From Lacrimispora sp. BS-2 (GTDB taxonomy: Bacteria; Bacillota; Clostridia; Lachnospirales; Lachnospiraceae): 64,000 nucleotides of DNA. Positions 17,787-26,588 of this stretch are shown here, one piece after another. The notes beneath the pieces are model-generated. The model had not been told where the DNA came from. It saw nothing but the letters and a program-made list of their open reading frames with translations, and did not search any database. The position numbers were made by a program, and so were the translations under genes. The first letter of the stretch is position 1. Every line of letters starts with the position of its first letter. The DNA is taken from positions 3,658,001-3,722,000 of the forward strand of contig NZ_CP157940.1 of NCBI RefSeq assembly GCF_040207125.1, in the 5' to 3' direction.

Positions 17787-19507
17787 GAATAGCACTGCGG
17801 ATATTCCGGGAGGCAAAAAGGTACAGGATTCATCTGATCTTTGCACTTTTAGCCCTCGTGGTATCTACGGCAGCCGGGTTTTATACGCCATGGGCCTTAA
17901 GGGAATTAACGGCACTTGCTACAGAGGGAATCAGTGATTTTCAGGCTCAGGCCCTGCGTATCGGACTGTCTCTTCTTGGCGCAGCTACAATCCAGGCGGC
18001 AGGAACTTCCGCGGCCGGATATTTAAATCATTATGCAGCCCTTCACTATGTGGCGGATTTACGAAAGAGGCTTTACGGCAAGCTGCAGCATATGAGCTTA
18101 AGTTATTTTCACAAAAGCAGGACAGGCGATCTCACCAGCCGTGTCGTGAATGATGCGCTGGATGCAGAGATACTTTTGGCACATGTGATTCCGGATTTTG
18201 CAGTCAATGTTCTTACATTTATAGGAGTGGGAGCTTTGCTGTTTACGATCAATGGAAAGCTTGCCATGGTAAGTCTGGTTACCATACCTTTTCTTCTGGG
18301 AATTACCATGTGGCAGAGCCGTCATGTATCCCCTACCTGGAAAGAAAATTCCCGGGTAAGAGGGGAACTTGCCGGAAAGGTCCAGGACAATCTTTCCGGC
18401 ATCAAAGAAATTCAGATTTTTAATCAGCAAAGCCATGAGGAACGTAAGGTTGCAAATCTTTCGCTTCGCCACAGTTTAGCCTATCTTCGTGCAAGCTTCT
18501 TTTTTGAAACAACTTATCCTTTGCTTGCCTTTGTCACTGCACTGGGAACGGTGATTGTGGTCGTTTATGGCGGGTACCTGGTGGGAACCGGGGAAGTGGA
18601 GATTGCAGACATTGTTGGATTTGTTATGTATCTGTCCATGTTTTATGGTCCTGTAAAAAGCTTTTCTGCTCTTGCGGAAAGGGCGGGAGAAGCCGGAGCC
18701 GGGTGTAAACGGGTATTTGATGTTTTTGATGAAATCCCGGAAGTAAAGGAAAAGAAAAATGCAAAAACCCTTAATCGGGTTCAAGGTGAAATTGTGCTGA
18801 ACGATCTCTCTTTTTCTTATCAGGAAGATATTCCGGTAATGAAGAATATTAACCTGACCATTAAGAAAGGGCAGACTGTGGCTTTGGTTGGGACTACAGG
18901 TGTAGGAAAAAGTACCATAGCAAACCTGATCAACCGGTTTTATGATCCCCAGGAAGGAGCTGTTTTCATTGACGGAGTTGATATCCGGGATGTGACGCTT
19001 TCCAGTTTACGGGACAATATTTCCATGGTGTTACAGGATACATTCCTTTTTAATGGAACTGTGTATGAGAATATTGTATACGGCTGGAAAGATGCGAAAA
19101 GAGAAGATGTTATTGCAGCGGCAAAGGCAGCAAATGCCCACGATTTCATTGAAAGGATGGAAAACGGGTATGATACGTTTATCGGGGAACGGGGCGTTTT
19201 ACTGTCAGGAGGACAAAGGCAGAGAATTGCTATTGCCCGTGCGATTTTAAGAGATTCTCCAATCCTGATCCTGGATGAGGCAACCTCTGCTTTGGATACA
19301 AAAACAGAAAAGGAAATACAGGCGGCGTTGAATGAGATTTCAAAGGAGCGCACCACCATAATGATTGCACACAGGCTTTCTACTACCCGTGAGGCTGATT
19401 TGATTGTAGTGCTTGATGGGACCGGTATTGCGGAGATGGGTACTCATGACGAGCTGATTGCGAAGGGAGGAATTTTTGCCCGGTTGCATGGAGCTCAGGC
19501 ATCGTAG
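17783..19507 (+). CDS. Exporter-type ABC protein (fused TM + ATPase)
   Basis: 574-aa type IV half-transporter: six membrane helices (about 20-290) followed by an ATPase domain with Walker A GTTGVGKST, signature LSGGQRQRIAIARAIL and Walker B ILILDEATSALD. It contains both halves needed for a homodimer. Its position as the last gene of a siderophore operon, coupled to the ATPase gene by ATGA, recalls IrtAB/YbtPQ, which import ferri-siderophores although they have an exporter fold; it could instead export a siderophore or a metal-related product. The sequence does not settle which. Confidence 0.9.
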   Translation: MRIALRIFREAKRYRIHLIFALLALVVSTAAGFYTPWALRELTALATEGISDFQAQALRIGLSLLGAATIQAAGTSAAGYLNHYAALHYVADLRKRLYGKLQHMSLSYFHKSRTGDLTSRVVNDALDAEILLAHVIPDFAVNVLTFIGVGALLFTINGKLAMVSLVTIPFLLGITMWQSRHVSPTWKENSRVRGELAGKVQDNLSGIKEIQIFNQQSHEERKVANLSLRHSLAYLRASFFFETTYPLLAFVTALGTVIVVVYGGYLVGTGEVEIADIVGFVMYLSMFYGPVKSFSALAERAGEAGAGCKRVFDVFDEIPEVKEKKNAKTLNRVQGEIVLNDLSFSYQEDIPVMKNINLTIKKGQTVALVGTTGVGKSTIANLINRFYDPQEGAVFIDGVDIRDVTLSSLRDNISMVLQDTFLFNGTVYENIVYGWKDAKREDVIAAAKAANAHDFIERMENGYDTFIGERGVLLSGGQRQRIAIARAILRDSPILILDEATSALDTKTEKEIQAALNEISKERTTIMIAHRLSTTREADLIVVLDGTGIAEMGTHDELIAKGGIFARLHGAQAS

Positions 19508-19546
19508 GTAATAAAAAAAGACATTACCGGTTTCCTATTTTTAAGT

Positions 19547-19583
19547 AAAACGGACCATGGAAGAATTTTCTACGGTCCGTTTT
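19547..19583. terminator. Bidirectional terminator
   Basis: AAAACGGACC pairs perfectly with GGTCCGTTTT across a 17-base loop, between two converging genes (exporter-type ABC protein and the YesN-like regulator). A/T runs on both sides suit termination in both directions. Confidence 0.85.
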
Positions 19584-19599
19584 ATGATAAAAATGGCAG

Positions 19600-20391
19600 C
19601 TACTTTCCTTCACCCATCTCCATAAATTTAGCCGGAGAGCAGCCGATATATTTTTTAAACACCTTTATAAAATACTTATATTCAGAAAATCCCACCATCT
19701 CCGCGATTTCATAAATCTTATACTGATCTGATTTCAAAAGCTCCACAGCTTTCTGCATCCGGTATCGGTTCAAGAAGTCATTGAAGGTGTAGCCGGTCTC
19801 GCTTTTGAATTTGGTATTTAGGTAGGTACAGGAAAGATTATATTCTTCGCTTAAATCGGTTAAGGAAAGGCGGGAAGAATAATGCTCTTCTATGTACTTT
19901 ACCATGGTGCTCACGTATTTATTTTTGAAGGCGACGGTTTCAAAAATATCTGTTTCTAAAATCCCCAGTTTTTTCTTTTCCATATGGATTTGCCGGATAT
20001 ATCCCTTCATCCGTGTATTCGCTTCCAGCTTTTCGGTTATCTTATGAATCGCATCATAAAGCTCTGTAAAATCTACAGGTTTTAGCAGATATTCTGTGAC
20101 GTCAAGGCGAATCGCCTTTTTGGCAAATTCAAATTCACTGTATCCTGATACAATAATGGCTTCATAACCGTATTCTTTAATGCTTTCTTCCAACATCTGC
20201 AGACCGTTCATGATAGGCATGTTGATATCTACTATTACGATGTCGGGTTCGTTTTCTTTGATCTTTTGAATTCCATCGACTCCGTCTATGGCTTCACCTA
20301 TAACTACGCAGTTAAGCTCCTGCCAATTTACCATGAACATCAGACCTTTTCTGATGATATCTTCGTCTTCTACAAGTAAAACTTTATACAT
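19600..20391 (-). CDS. YesN-like response regulator (receiver + AraC HTH)
   Basis: 263 aa. Receiver domain at residues 1-120 with phosphoacceptor Asp in IVIVDINMPIMNGLQM and the conserved Lys in EYLLKPVDF. AraC-type DNA-binding domain at about 160-258 (LSLTDLSEEYNLSCTYLNTKF and the closing KYIGCSPAKF). Its start overlaps the 3' end of the sensor kinase gene by 8 bases, so the pair is coupled. It probably controls the iron(III)-type importer immediately upstream in the same direction. Confidence 0.92.
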   Translation of the reverse strand: MYKVLLVEDEDIIRKGLMFMVNWQELNCVVIGEAIDGVDGIQKIKENEPDIVIVDINMPIMNGLQMLEESIKEYGYEAIIVSGYSEFEFAKKAIRLDVTEYLLKPVDFTELYDAIHKITEKLEANTRMKGYIRQIHMEKKKLGILETDIFETVAFKNKYVSTMVKYIEEHYSSRLSLTDLSEEYNLSCTYLNTKFKSETGYTFNDFLNRYRMQKAVELLKSDQYKIYEIAEMVGFSEYKYFIKVFKKYIGCSPAKFMEMGEGK

Positions 20392-22108
20392 AATAATCCT
20401 CCATATCTGCCGGCATGGTAACGGTGACCCGTGTGCCGGAACCTGGCTGGCTTTCGATTGTCAGGCCATATCCGGGACCATATAACAGCCGGACAACACG
20501 ATGGGAATTATAAAGACCAATATGATCCTTATATTCATCCTCCGACTCCAGTCCGGTCCGCAGACTGGCAAGGCGTTCTCCATCAATTCCGCTTCCGTCA
20601 TCCTCCACACACAGCTCCAACAGATCATCATGCACGCGTCCGGTGATGGTAATGGAGATGGAGTGGGTATCTTTCATGCCGTGGACCAGGGAATTTTCCA
20701 CAACCGGCTGAAGCAGCAGCTTGGGAATCCGGTATTCCAGCACTTCCTCCGGAATATCAATATGATATTTCAAACGACGGTTATAGCGCATTTTTTGTAA
20801 CAGGAGATAATCATTGATATATTCAATATCCGTTCTGAGTGAGACAATGGTGCTGCCGTAATAGATGCTGTAGCGCATGAGGCTGGCGAAAGACTGAACC
20901 ATATCAGATGCTTTTGCTGCATCGATCATAATTTCATACCGGAGGGTCTCCATAACATTGAAGATAAAATGAGGGTTAAATTGTTCTTCTAATTGTTTGA
21001 TTTCCATGGTCCGCTTTCGCTCGGACAGTTCACTGTTATAAGTAAGCAGTTCTTCCCGCTGCATTACCATGTGGCGGTAGGCATCATCCAGTTTCTGGAA
21101 TTCATCAAATACCTGAGAACGGAGCTGATAGTCCATATTGCCTTTTCCCATCTGTTCGATGGATTTCTGGAGTTCATTGATGGCCAGCAGGTTTTTCTGG
21201 GTGATGTGTTCGGTTACAGGCAGGGAAATGATCACCAGAAGGATTCCTACGATAAGCATGAATATAAAGCCGTAAAACAGCAGACTCTTTTGATATTCAA
21301 TGAAAACCAGTGTATATAAGATCAGAGAACTTCCGGGAAGTGAACTTTTTTGAATGTGATAATGCTTTCCATTGACCTTTACCACATTTCCTTCCTGCCA
21401 GTCCATCCGATATTTTCCGGAAGGGTATTTGTCCATGGGGTCGGTCTGCTGGCGGCTGATAGAAAAGATAAGATTATCATACCGGTCTGTGATGATAACA
21501 TCATCCAGGGGATATTCGTGGATGATCTCATAGAGGTAGGTATCCAGCAGGTCAAAAAACAGATAGCCGGCAAGTGTGCCGTCTTTTAACACGGCTTTGC
21601 CAAGAATTAAATCTCCTGCCTGTCCATGGGCATAGTTTAAGCGGCTTGGCAGTGTGAAAGTCTTTTCGGGCTGTTCCTGCATCTGGCTGATCATGCGGTG
21701 GAAGGTGTCACTTTCCAGGAAAATATCCTGATTGCCGGAGAATAGATTGCTGCTGACAATGTGTTCATGCTGATCTAAGAGTACAAAGGTAGACCGGATT
21801 GTCTGGGCATTGGTGAAGTCATAAAGAAGCCGGTTATTTGCAGTGATGGCGGCAGAGTCTGTGCTGTTAAGGGCGGTCAGCAGATCCGGGCTTTGGGAAA
21901 GATCTGCCAGTCCCTGCTGATAGAGTAGGAGCTGTTGATTTAGGATGGCGGATAGCTGAACGTGATTTTTTTTGTTGGTACCGGAGATAATCCACTTTAC
22001 ATTGATGAATAGGAATAAAAGCACCAGTACAAATAATAGTGAGATGATGGAAAGAGCATATTTGATGAAGGATTTTTTTATGTAGTGTTTGTATTGGTTG
22101 CTTTTCAT
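20384..22108 (-). CDS. YesM-like sensor histidine kinase
   Basis: 574-aa membrane kinase. One N-terminal helix (about 14-34), an extracellular sensing domain of about 250 residues, a second helix near 275-300, a HAMP region, then His_kinase with QLEEQFNPHFIFNVMETLRYE (the His after FNP is the phosphoacceptor) and a HATPase_c domain with LLQPVVENSLVHGM (N box) and GSGID / GPGYGLTIES. Typical of YesMN/LytS-type pairs linked to nutrient ABC importers. Confidence 0.92.
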   Translation of the reverse strand: MKSNQYKHYIKKSFIKYALSIISLLFVLVLLFLFINVKWIISGTNKKNHVQLSAILNQQLLLYQQGLADLSQSPDLLTALNSTDSAAITANNRLLYDFTNAQTIRSTFVLLDQHEHIVSSNLFSGNQDIFLESDTFHRMISQMQEQPEKTFTLPSRLNYAHGQAGDLILGKAVLKDGTLAGYLFFDLLDTYLYEIIHEYPLDDVIITDRYDNLIFSISRQQTDPMDKYPSGKYRMDWQEGNVVKVNGKHYHIQKSSLPGSSLILYTLVFIEYQKSLLFYGFIFMLIVGILLVIISLPVTEHITQKNLLAINELQKSIEQMGKGNMDYQLRSQVFDEFQKLDDAYRHMVMQREELLTYNSELSERKRTMEIKQLEEQFNPHFIFNVMETLRYEIMIDAAKASDMVQSFASLMRYSIYYGSTIVSLRTDIEYINDYLLLQKMRYNRRLKYHIDIPEEVLEYRIPKLLLQPVVENSLVHGMKDTHSISITITGRVHDDLLELCVEDDGSGIDGERLASLRTGLESEDEYKDHIGLYNSHRVVRLLYGPGYGLTIESQPGSGTRVTVTMPADMEDYYV

Positions 22109-22196
22109 AAGGCGGGCCTCCGAATGTATACATGGTTAATAGCTAAGGTGGTTTAGAGCGTGTGGTTATAGTTATTATACCATAAGTCCGCAGTGC

Positions 22197-22225
22197 AGCT
22201 CATAAAACCTGCGGTTTCATGAGCT
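22197..22225. repeat. Intergenic hairpin next to the permease end
   Basis: AGCTCATAAAACC pairs with GGTTTCATGAGCT (one mismatch) around a 3-base loop. It abuts the larger inverted-repeat element at 22224-22357 and lies between the importer permease and the sensor kinase gene on the minus strand. Confidence 0.6.
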
Positions 22226-22357
22226 AACGGGCATTCTCCCTATGAAATAAGCCATAAAGAGATTTTCTTATGTGCAAGCACAACGAAAATCTTTTTATGA
22301 CTTATTTCGCACTGCTCATTGCTTTCGCTAAATGCTGATATCATTGCTGCCCGTTAG
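22224..22357. mobile_element. MITE-like element with nested inverted repeats
   Basis: The ends are a perfect 10-bp inverted repeat (CTAACGGGCA at 22224-22233, TGCCCGTTAG at 22348-22357). Inside is a long hairpin, arms about 22244-22268 and 22284-22307, roughly 23 bases each with few mismatches, around TATGTGCAAGCACAA. The right end includes the last codons of the permease gene, so the element seems to supply the present stop codon. No coding capacity. It could be a miniature transposable element or a REP-like RNA-processing hairpin that uncouples kinase expression from the importer genes. Confidence 0.5.
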
Positions 22358-23992
22358 TTTGAAGAACAAAAGCAGCGATAGGATACTGGTCAGAGTTAGG
22401 AGGGTTGAGTATGCAGCAGCATTGCCGAAGTTGCTTCTAATGACCTCTGCATAAATAGCTACGGTCAGTGTCTGGGTCTTGCTGGTATAGAGGATGATGG
22501 AAGAACTCAGCTCACTGATTAAGGTGATCCAGCTCATAATGGCGCCGGATAATACACCGGACATCATCATGGGAACTGTAATTTTTGCAAATGATTTCGT
22601 CTCTGAACAGCCCAGACTGATGGCAGCTTCCTCCACACTGGGGCTGATCTGTCCGATTATGGCAGTACTGGAACGGATGGTGTAGGGCATACGCCTGATG
22701 GCCAGTGAGATGATGATAATGAGTGCGGTGCCGCTGAGGAGAAACGGTTTTGTGTTAAATGCATATAAAAATGAGATACCCAGTACAGAGCCTGGTATGA
22801 TGTATGGGAACATGGTGACCGTATCAAGGATATTAGTCAAAAATGATTTTTTTCGTACAGTCAGGTAGGAGATCAATATTCCCAGTACCACAACCACAGC
22901 GATGGCACACAGCCCGAATAAATAAGTGTTGAGAATTGCGCCGTTGTTATTCTTTGAAAACAGTGTGTTCCGGTAGTTATCAAGAGAGAATCCTCCGGTG
23001 TATACGCTTCCTCCTCCGGTAGCCAGGAAGGAAGTGAAGATAACAGTGAGCTGCGGAAGGATGGCCATGATAACAACCAGGTATACGAACAGGTGGGATA
23101 ATACATTTTTAAGACCAGTGCAGTTTTCTGCTTCCATAGGTTTTAGTGCGGTCATGGAATAAGTATAGCGGTTTCCAAGATAGCGCTGGAAGAAGAATAA
23201 CAGCAGGGTGATGCCGATGATAATGACACAGAGTGCAGCAGCAAAATGGTCATCGGTATTGACCTCGCCCATAAACTGGCTGTACATCAAAACCGGAAAT
23301 GTTTTATAACCTTCACCGATCAGCATAGGAGTACCAAAGTCGGAGAACACTCTCATAAATACCAGGAGGGAGCTGGCAAGCATGGTGGGCATGACCAGTG
23401 GCACGATCACTTGCAGCACTCTCTGGAGGGCACTGCATCCCAGGCTTTCAGCGGCTTCATTTAAGGAGTTATCCAGGTTTTTAAGAGCGCCTGAGATATA
23501 CATATAAACCAGTGGAAAGGATTGCAGAGAGAAGACCAGTACAATTCCTGCAAATCCATAAATGCCGTTTAACTTTACATGAAACAGATTGTTTAAGATC
23601 TTGGTGATAAAGCCATTGCGCCCCAGTAACTGAATCCAGGCATAAGCTCCGATAAACGGCGGAGAAAGGTAGGACATGACGATCAGGATATTTAAATACT
23701 TACTTCCCCTGATTCGTACACTCCGCAGAACATAGGCCATGACCAGACCCAGAGCAGCCGCCAACAGGGTGGAAACAATGGTGACTTTAAAACTGTTTAC
23801 CAGAGTGCTCCAGTAATATTTTCTGGCGAAGAATTTACCGAAATATGCAAGACTGAAGGAACCATCCTCGGAAAGCACGCTCTTATATAATATCAGAATT
23901 AAGGGATAGACTACAAAGATGAGAAAGAGGGCCAGAATCCCCAGTGCCATAGCTATCCAGATATTGAACTTCTTTTCGCCGGCATATCTCAT
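22328..23992 (-). CDS. Iron(III)-type ABC transporter permease (fused)
   Basis: 554-aa permease made of two homologous six-helix halves, as in FbpB/ThiP/AfuB. Each half has an EAA loop: LNEAAESLGCSALQRVLQVIVPLV in the first half (only the core EAAESLGCS is needed) and VEEAAISLGCSETKSFAKI in the second. Its start overlaps the ATPase stop by four bases (ATGA). The extreme C-terminus (KLTGSNDISI) is encoded within a MITE-like inverted-repeat element, so the original end may have been different. Confidence 0.92.
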   Translation of the reverse strand: MRYAGEKKFNIWIAMALGILALFLIFVVYPLILILYKSVLSEDGSFSLAYFGKFFARKYYWSTLVNSFKVTIVSTLLAAALGLVMAYVLRSVRIRGSKYLNILIVMSYLSPPFIGAYAWIQLLGRNGFITKILNNLFHVKLNGIYGFAGIVLVFSLQSFPLVYMYISGALKNLDNSLNEAAESLGCSALQRVLQVIVPLVMPTMLASSLLVFMRVFSDFGTPMLIGEGYKTFPVLMYSQFMGEVNTDDHFAAALCVIIIGITLLLFFFQRYLGNRYTYSMTALKPMEAENCTGLKNVLSHLFVYLVVIMAILPQLTVIFTSFLATGGGSVYTGGFSLDNYRNTLFSKNNNGAILNTYLFGLCAIAVVVVLGILISYLTVRKKSFLTNILDTVTMFPYIIPGSVLGISFLYAFNTKPFLLSGTALIIIISLAIRRMPYTIRSSTAIIGQISPSVEEAAISLGCSETKSFAKITVPMMMSGVLSGAIMSWITLISELSSSIILYTSKTQTLTVAIYAEVIRSNFGNAAAYSTLLTLTSILSLLLFFKLTGSNDISI

Positions 23993-25089
23993 ACCTGATC
24001 CCTCCTGACTACAAGATTTCTATTTCCGTCTTCGGTGTAAATGTTGATCTTTTGAGGCTGCACAGCAAGACGGATTTTAGAACCATCCGGAATGATATCC
24101 CAGATATCGGAATTCTGGATGACTTCGATTTCCTGACCGTCTGCCAGGGTAACAAAATAATGGGTGGTAATGCCAAGGAATACACTGCTTTTTACTGTCG
24201 CAGGGATGCCCGCACCGTCTTTCTGGTTGATGATGAATTCTTCGGGGCGGATGGATACCTTGATATTCTGTCCGTCTTTTGCTTCCTGGCTTAAGTGATC
24301 CATGGGTACGGTATAATCCTGAATCTGAATGGAAGTCTCACCGTTCTTAACCGATGTTTTACCGGACAGGATATTGGATAAGCCGATAAAGGTGGATACA
24401 AATAAGTTTGCGGGCCGCTGATAGATGTTCTTAGGCGTATCGATCTGTTGGATGACACCGCCGTTCATGACTGCGATCCGGTCTGATACGGCCAGAGCCT
24501 CCTCCTGGTCATGAGTTACATAAACGGTGGTGATGCCTATCTGCTGCTGAATCCGTTTAATCGCATTTCTCATCTCCACACGAAGCTTGGCATCCAGGTT
24601 TGACAGTGGCTGATCCATCAGGAGAACTTCGGGATGGATGACGATTGCCCGTGCTAAGGCGACACGCTGCTGCTGACCGCCGGACAGCTTGGCGGGCATA
24701 CGGTTTTTTAAATGGTCGATTTTTACGACTTTCAGGATTTCATCCACCTGGGCCTCGATTTGTGATGCAGGTATTTTTCTGTTTTTCAGTCCAAAGGCCA
24801 CATTATCCTTAACTGTCATGTGAGGGAAAATGGCATAGTTCTGGAAGACCATGCCCATGTTTCGTTTGTTGGTGGGGATGTTGTTGATTACTTTCTGGTC
24901 TACCTTGATTTCGCCGCCCTCAATGCTGTTAAAGCCGATGATCATCCGAAGCAGGGTTGTCTTGCCGCAGCCGGATGGTCCCAGTAGGGTGAAGAATTCC
25001 CCGGGTTTAATGTCCAGTGATAATCCATTGATAATGGTGTCTTTTCCAAATCGTTTTATTGCATTTTCTATACTGATTGCTACGCCCAT
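23989..25089 (-). CDS. Iron(III)/spermidine-type ABC ATPase
   Basis: 366-aa FbpC/PotA-like ATPase. Walker A GPSGCGKTT, signature LSGGQQQRVALARAIV, Walker B VLLMDQPLSNLD (Gln in place of the usual Glu next to the Asp, a notable deviation at the catalytic-base position), switch His in TVYVTHDQEEAL. The C-terminal 110 residues form a TOBE-type regulatory domain. Because the Q for E exchange is unusual, ATP hydrolysis may be slow; a sequencing error is the alternative. Confidence 0.92.
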   Translation of the reverse strand: MGVAISIENAIKRFGKDTIINGLSLDIKPGEFFTLLGPSGCGKTTLLRMIIGFNSIEGGEIKVDQKVINNIPTNKRNMGMVFQNYAIFPHMTVKDNVAFGLKNRKIPASQIEAQVDEILKVVKIDHLKNRMPAKLSGGQQQRVALARAIVIHPEVLLMDQPLSNLDAKLRVEMRNAIKRIQQQIGITTVYVTHDQEEALAVSDRIAVMNGGVIQQIDTPKNIYQRPANLFVSTFIGLSNILSGKTSVKNGETSIQIQDYTVPMDHLSQEAKDGQNIKVSIRPEEFIINQKDGAGIPATVKSSVFLGITTHYFVTLADGQEIEVIQNSDIWDIIPDGSKIRLAVQPQKINIYTEDGNRNLVVRRDQV

Positions 25090-25128
25090 AGTTTATTTCT
25101 CCTGGTATATTCCATATTTTTTGGTACA

Positions 25129-25165
25129 AAAAGACTGCCCCTGACTGAGTCCCAGGCAGTCTTTT
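25129..25165 (-). terminator. Attenuator after the binding-protein gene
   Basis: AAAAGACTGCC pairs perfectly with GGCAGTCTTTT across a 15-base loop, in the 96-base gap between the binding-protein gene and the ATPase gene on the minus strand. The T-run follows on that strand. It probably lets the binding protein be made in excess over the membrane parts. Confidence 0.8.
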
Positions 25166-25185
25166 GTTTTGCTTGATGCAGTTTG

Positions 25186-26274
25186 TTAATCCATGGATGT
25201 TTCCATGTGCTCACTGAACCGATTAGTGATTTCTAATTTATGCTCCGCTACCCATCCCTCATCATAGTTATCAAATAATTTAATCTCACTTTGAGGCTTC
25301 ATATAATCAGCCAGAGTGGCGTCTTTCCTTAAAGGTCTTACGGTCAGTGTGGAACCGACTGCATTCTGGATCTTCTCAGACAGCATGTAATCAACAAATT
25401 TCTTTGCATTTTCCGGATGCTTGCAGTCTTTTAGAATCTGTACGGATTCCCCGGGGAAGATGGCTCCTTCTACCGGGAATACAACTTCTACTGCGGCACC
25501 TTCCTTGACATAGTTGGCAGCAGGATCTTCCCAGGTCAGACCTACTACGTATTCGCCTTCAGCCACGCCTTTGTATACCTGGCTGGAGCTGTTGCTCATT
25601 TTGCCGTCTAAGTTGGCGATGAACTTGTCTACATAGGCCCATGCTTCGTCTGAAAGGGGATCGCCGTCTTTGCCCATGCCGTAGAGCATAGCCAGCAATG
25701 ACTGGAATGCGGAACTGGAGTTTACAGGATCGCCAAATGCGATTTTTCCTTTTAATTCCGGATTTAATAAATCTTCGAATCCATCAATTTTCATATCGCC
25801 TTTTAAGTCTTTGTTTACGATCATAACAGTAGGATCTGCAAATGCAGGGGTAAAGTAACCGGTAGTATTTTTAAAGGCATCGATCATGTTGGCATCTTCG
25901 GCTGATACATATTCCATGAATAAGTCTTTGGATGCGGATAACATGGTCTGGTCAGCGACCCAGAAGATATCGCCAAGAGGATTGGCTTTTTCTGACTGAG
26001 CTCTCTTTAAAAGCTCTCCGGTGCCGGCGACCACCACCTCGACTTTAATTCCGGTGTCCTTTTCAAATTCCGGAATCACGGCATTGTTTAAGGATTCCCC
26101 GCGGGCGGTATAGACGACCAAAACAGGCTCTTCCTCCCCTGGTGCCTGACTGGCGGCTTCGGTTTTTCCGGTATCTGCCGGTGCTTTATGATCGGCCTGT
26201 TTCCCGGAGCTGCAGCCGGTGGCTGCCAGTGCCATGGCTAATAAGACTGCTGATATTTTTGCTGTTTTCTTCAT
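25186..26274 (-). CDS. Iron(III)-type substrate-binding lipoprotein
   Basis: 362-aa extracellular binding protein, class of FbpA/AfuA (SBP_bac_6-like). Lipobox AATGC gives Cys 21, followed by a Lys/Ala/Pro-rich tether. The mature start VLVVYTARGESLNNAVIPEF, and IFWVADQTML with VGLTWEDPAANY later, are family-like. GGAGGAGAG lies 8 bases before the ATG. Iron(III) is the likeliest substrate given the nearby siderophore system, but phosphonate or other organophosphate substrates are known for relatives. Confidence 0.88.
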   Translation of the reverse strand: MKKTAKISAVLLAMALAATGCSSGKQADHKAPADTGKTEAASQAPGEEEPVLVVYTARGESLNNAVIPEFEKDTGIKVEVVVAGTGELLKRAQSEKANPLGDIFWVADQTMLSASKDLFMEYVSAEDANMIDAFKNTTGYFTPAFADPTVMIVNKDLKGDMKIDGFEDLLNPELKGKIAFGDPVNSSSAFQSLLAMLYGMGKDGDPLSDEAWAYVDKFIANLDGKMSNSSSQVYKGVAEGEYVVGLTWEDPAANYVKEGAAVEVVFPVEGAIFPGESVQILKDCKHPENAKKFVDYMLSEKIQNAVGSTLTVRPLRKDATLADYMKPQSEIKLFDNYDEGWVAEHKLEITNRFSEHMETSMD

Positions 26275-26443
26275 GTGATTCTCTCCTCCCTATTGGTGTT
26301 TCACTGGTTTATCTGATAGTTTCATTTTAGCTGTGGGAACAGGAAATGTAAATCCGACAATATCACACAAAGGTGTAAAATACACAACATATGTATGATT
26401 GTTGTAATAACATTGATGTATCTGCCATGTGGTTTGTAACCGA

Positions 26444-26480
26444 AAGCCAGCCTGCTTAATTCCTGTCAGCTGGCTGGCTT
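26444..26480. repeat. GC-rich stem-loop between divergent genes
   Basis: AAGCCAGCC (26444-26452) is an exact inverted copy of GGCTGGCTT (26472-26480). It stands in the 314-base divergent gap between the iron-binding protein and the DUF1906 protein, just before the sigma-type promoter at 26514. It may be an insulating terminator. Confidence 0.5.
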
Positions 26481-26513
26481 CTTTAGCACTTGTCAAGGTA
26501 AACTTAAAGTTTG

Positions 26514-26541
26514 TTTACACTTTTGCTTATAAATTCTTCTT
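26514..26541 (+). promoter_or_regulatory. TTTACA-N16-CTTCTT promoter of the DUF1906 gene
   Basis: TTTACA at 26514-26519, exactly 16 bases, then CTTCTT at 26536-26541. The same hexamers with the same spacing stand before the sigma factor gene (37248-37275) and, on the minus strand, before a 26-aa peptide (31020-30993). The pattern resembles promoters of the TcdR/BotR/UviA sigma group (TTTACA, 16-17 bases, CTCTTT-like -10). Predicted to be read by the sigma factor at 37299. Confidence 0.75.
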
Positions 26542-26546
26542 TTTAT

Positions 26547-26562
26547 ATGTAAGCGCTTATAA
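26547..26562 (+). promoter_or_regulatory. Candidate cre (CcpA) site
   Basis: ATGTAAGCGCTTATAA matches the WTGNAARCGNWWWCAW catabolite-response consensus except for T in place of the late C. It lies at the predicted transcription start of the DUF1906 gene, where CcpA binding would repress. The core TAAGCGCTTA is also a plain palindrome. Confidence 0.45.
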
Positions 26563-26588
26563 AATAAATAAAATCAGGAGGAAACAAA

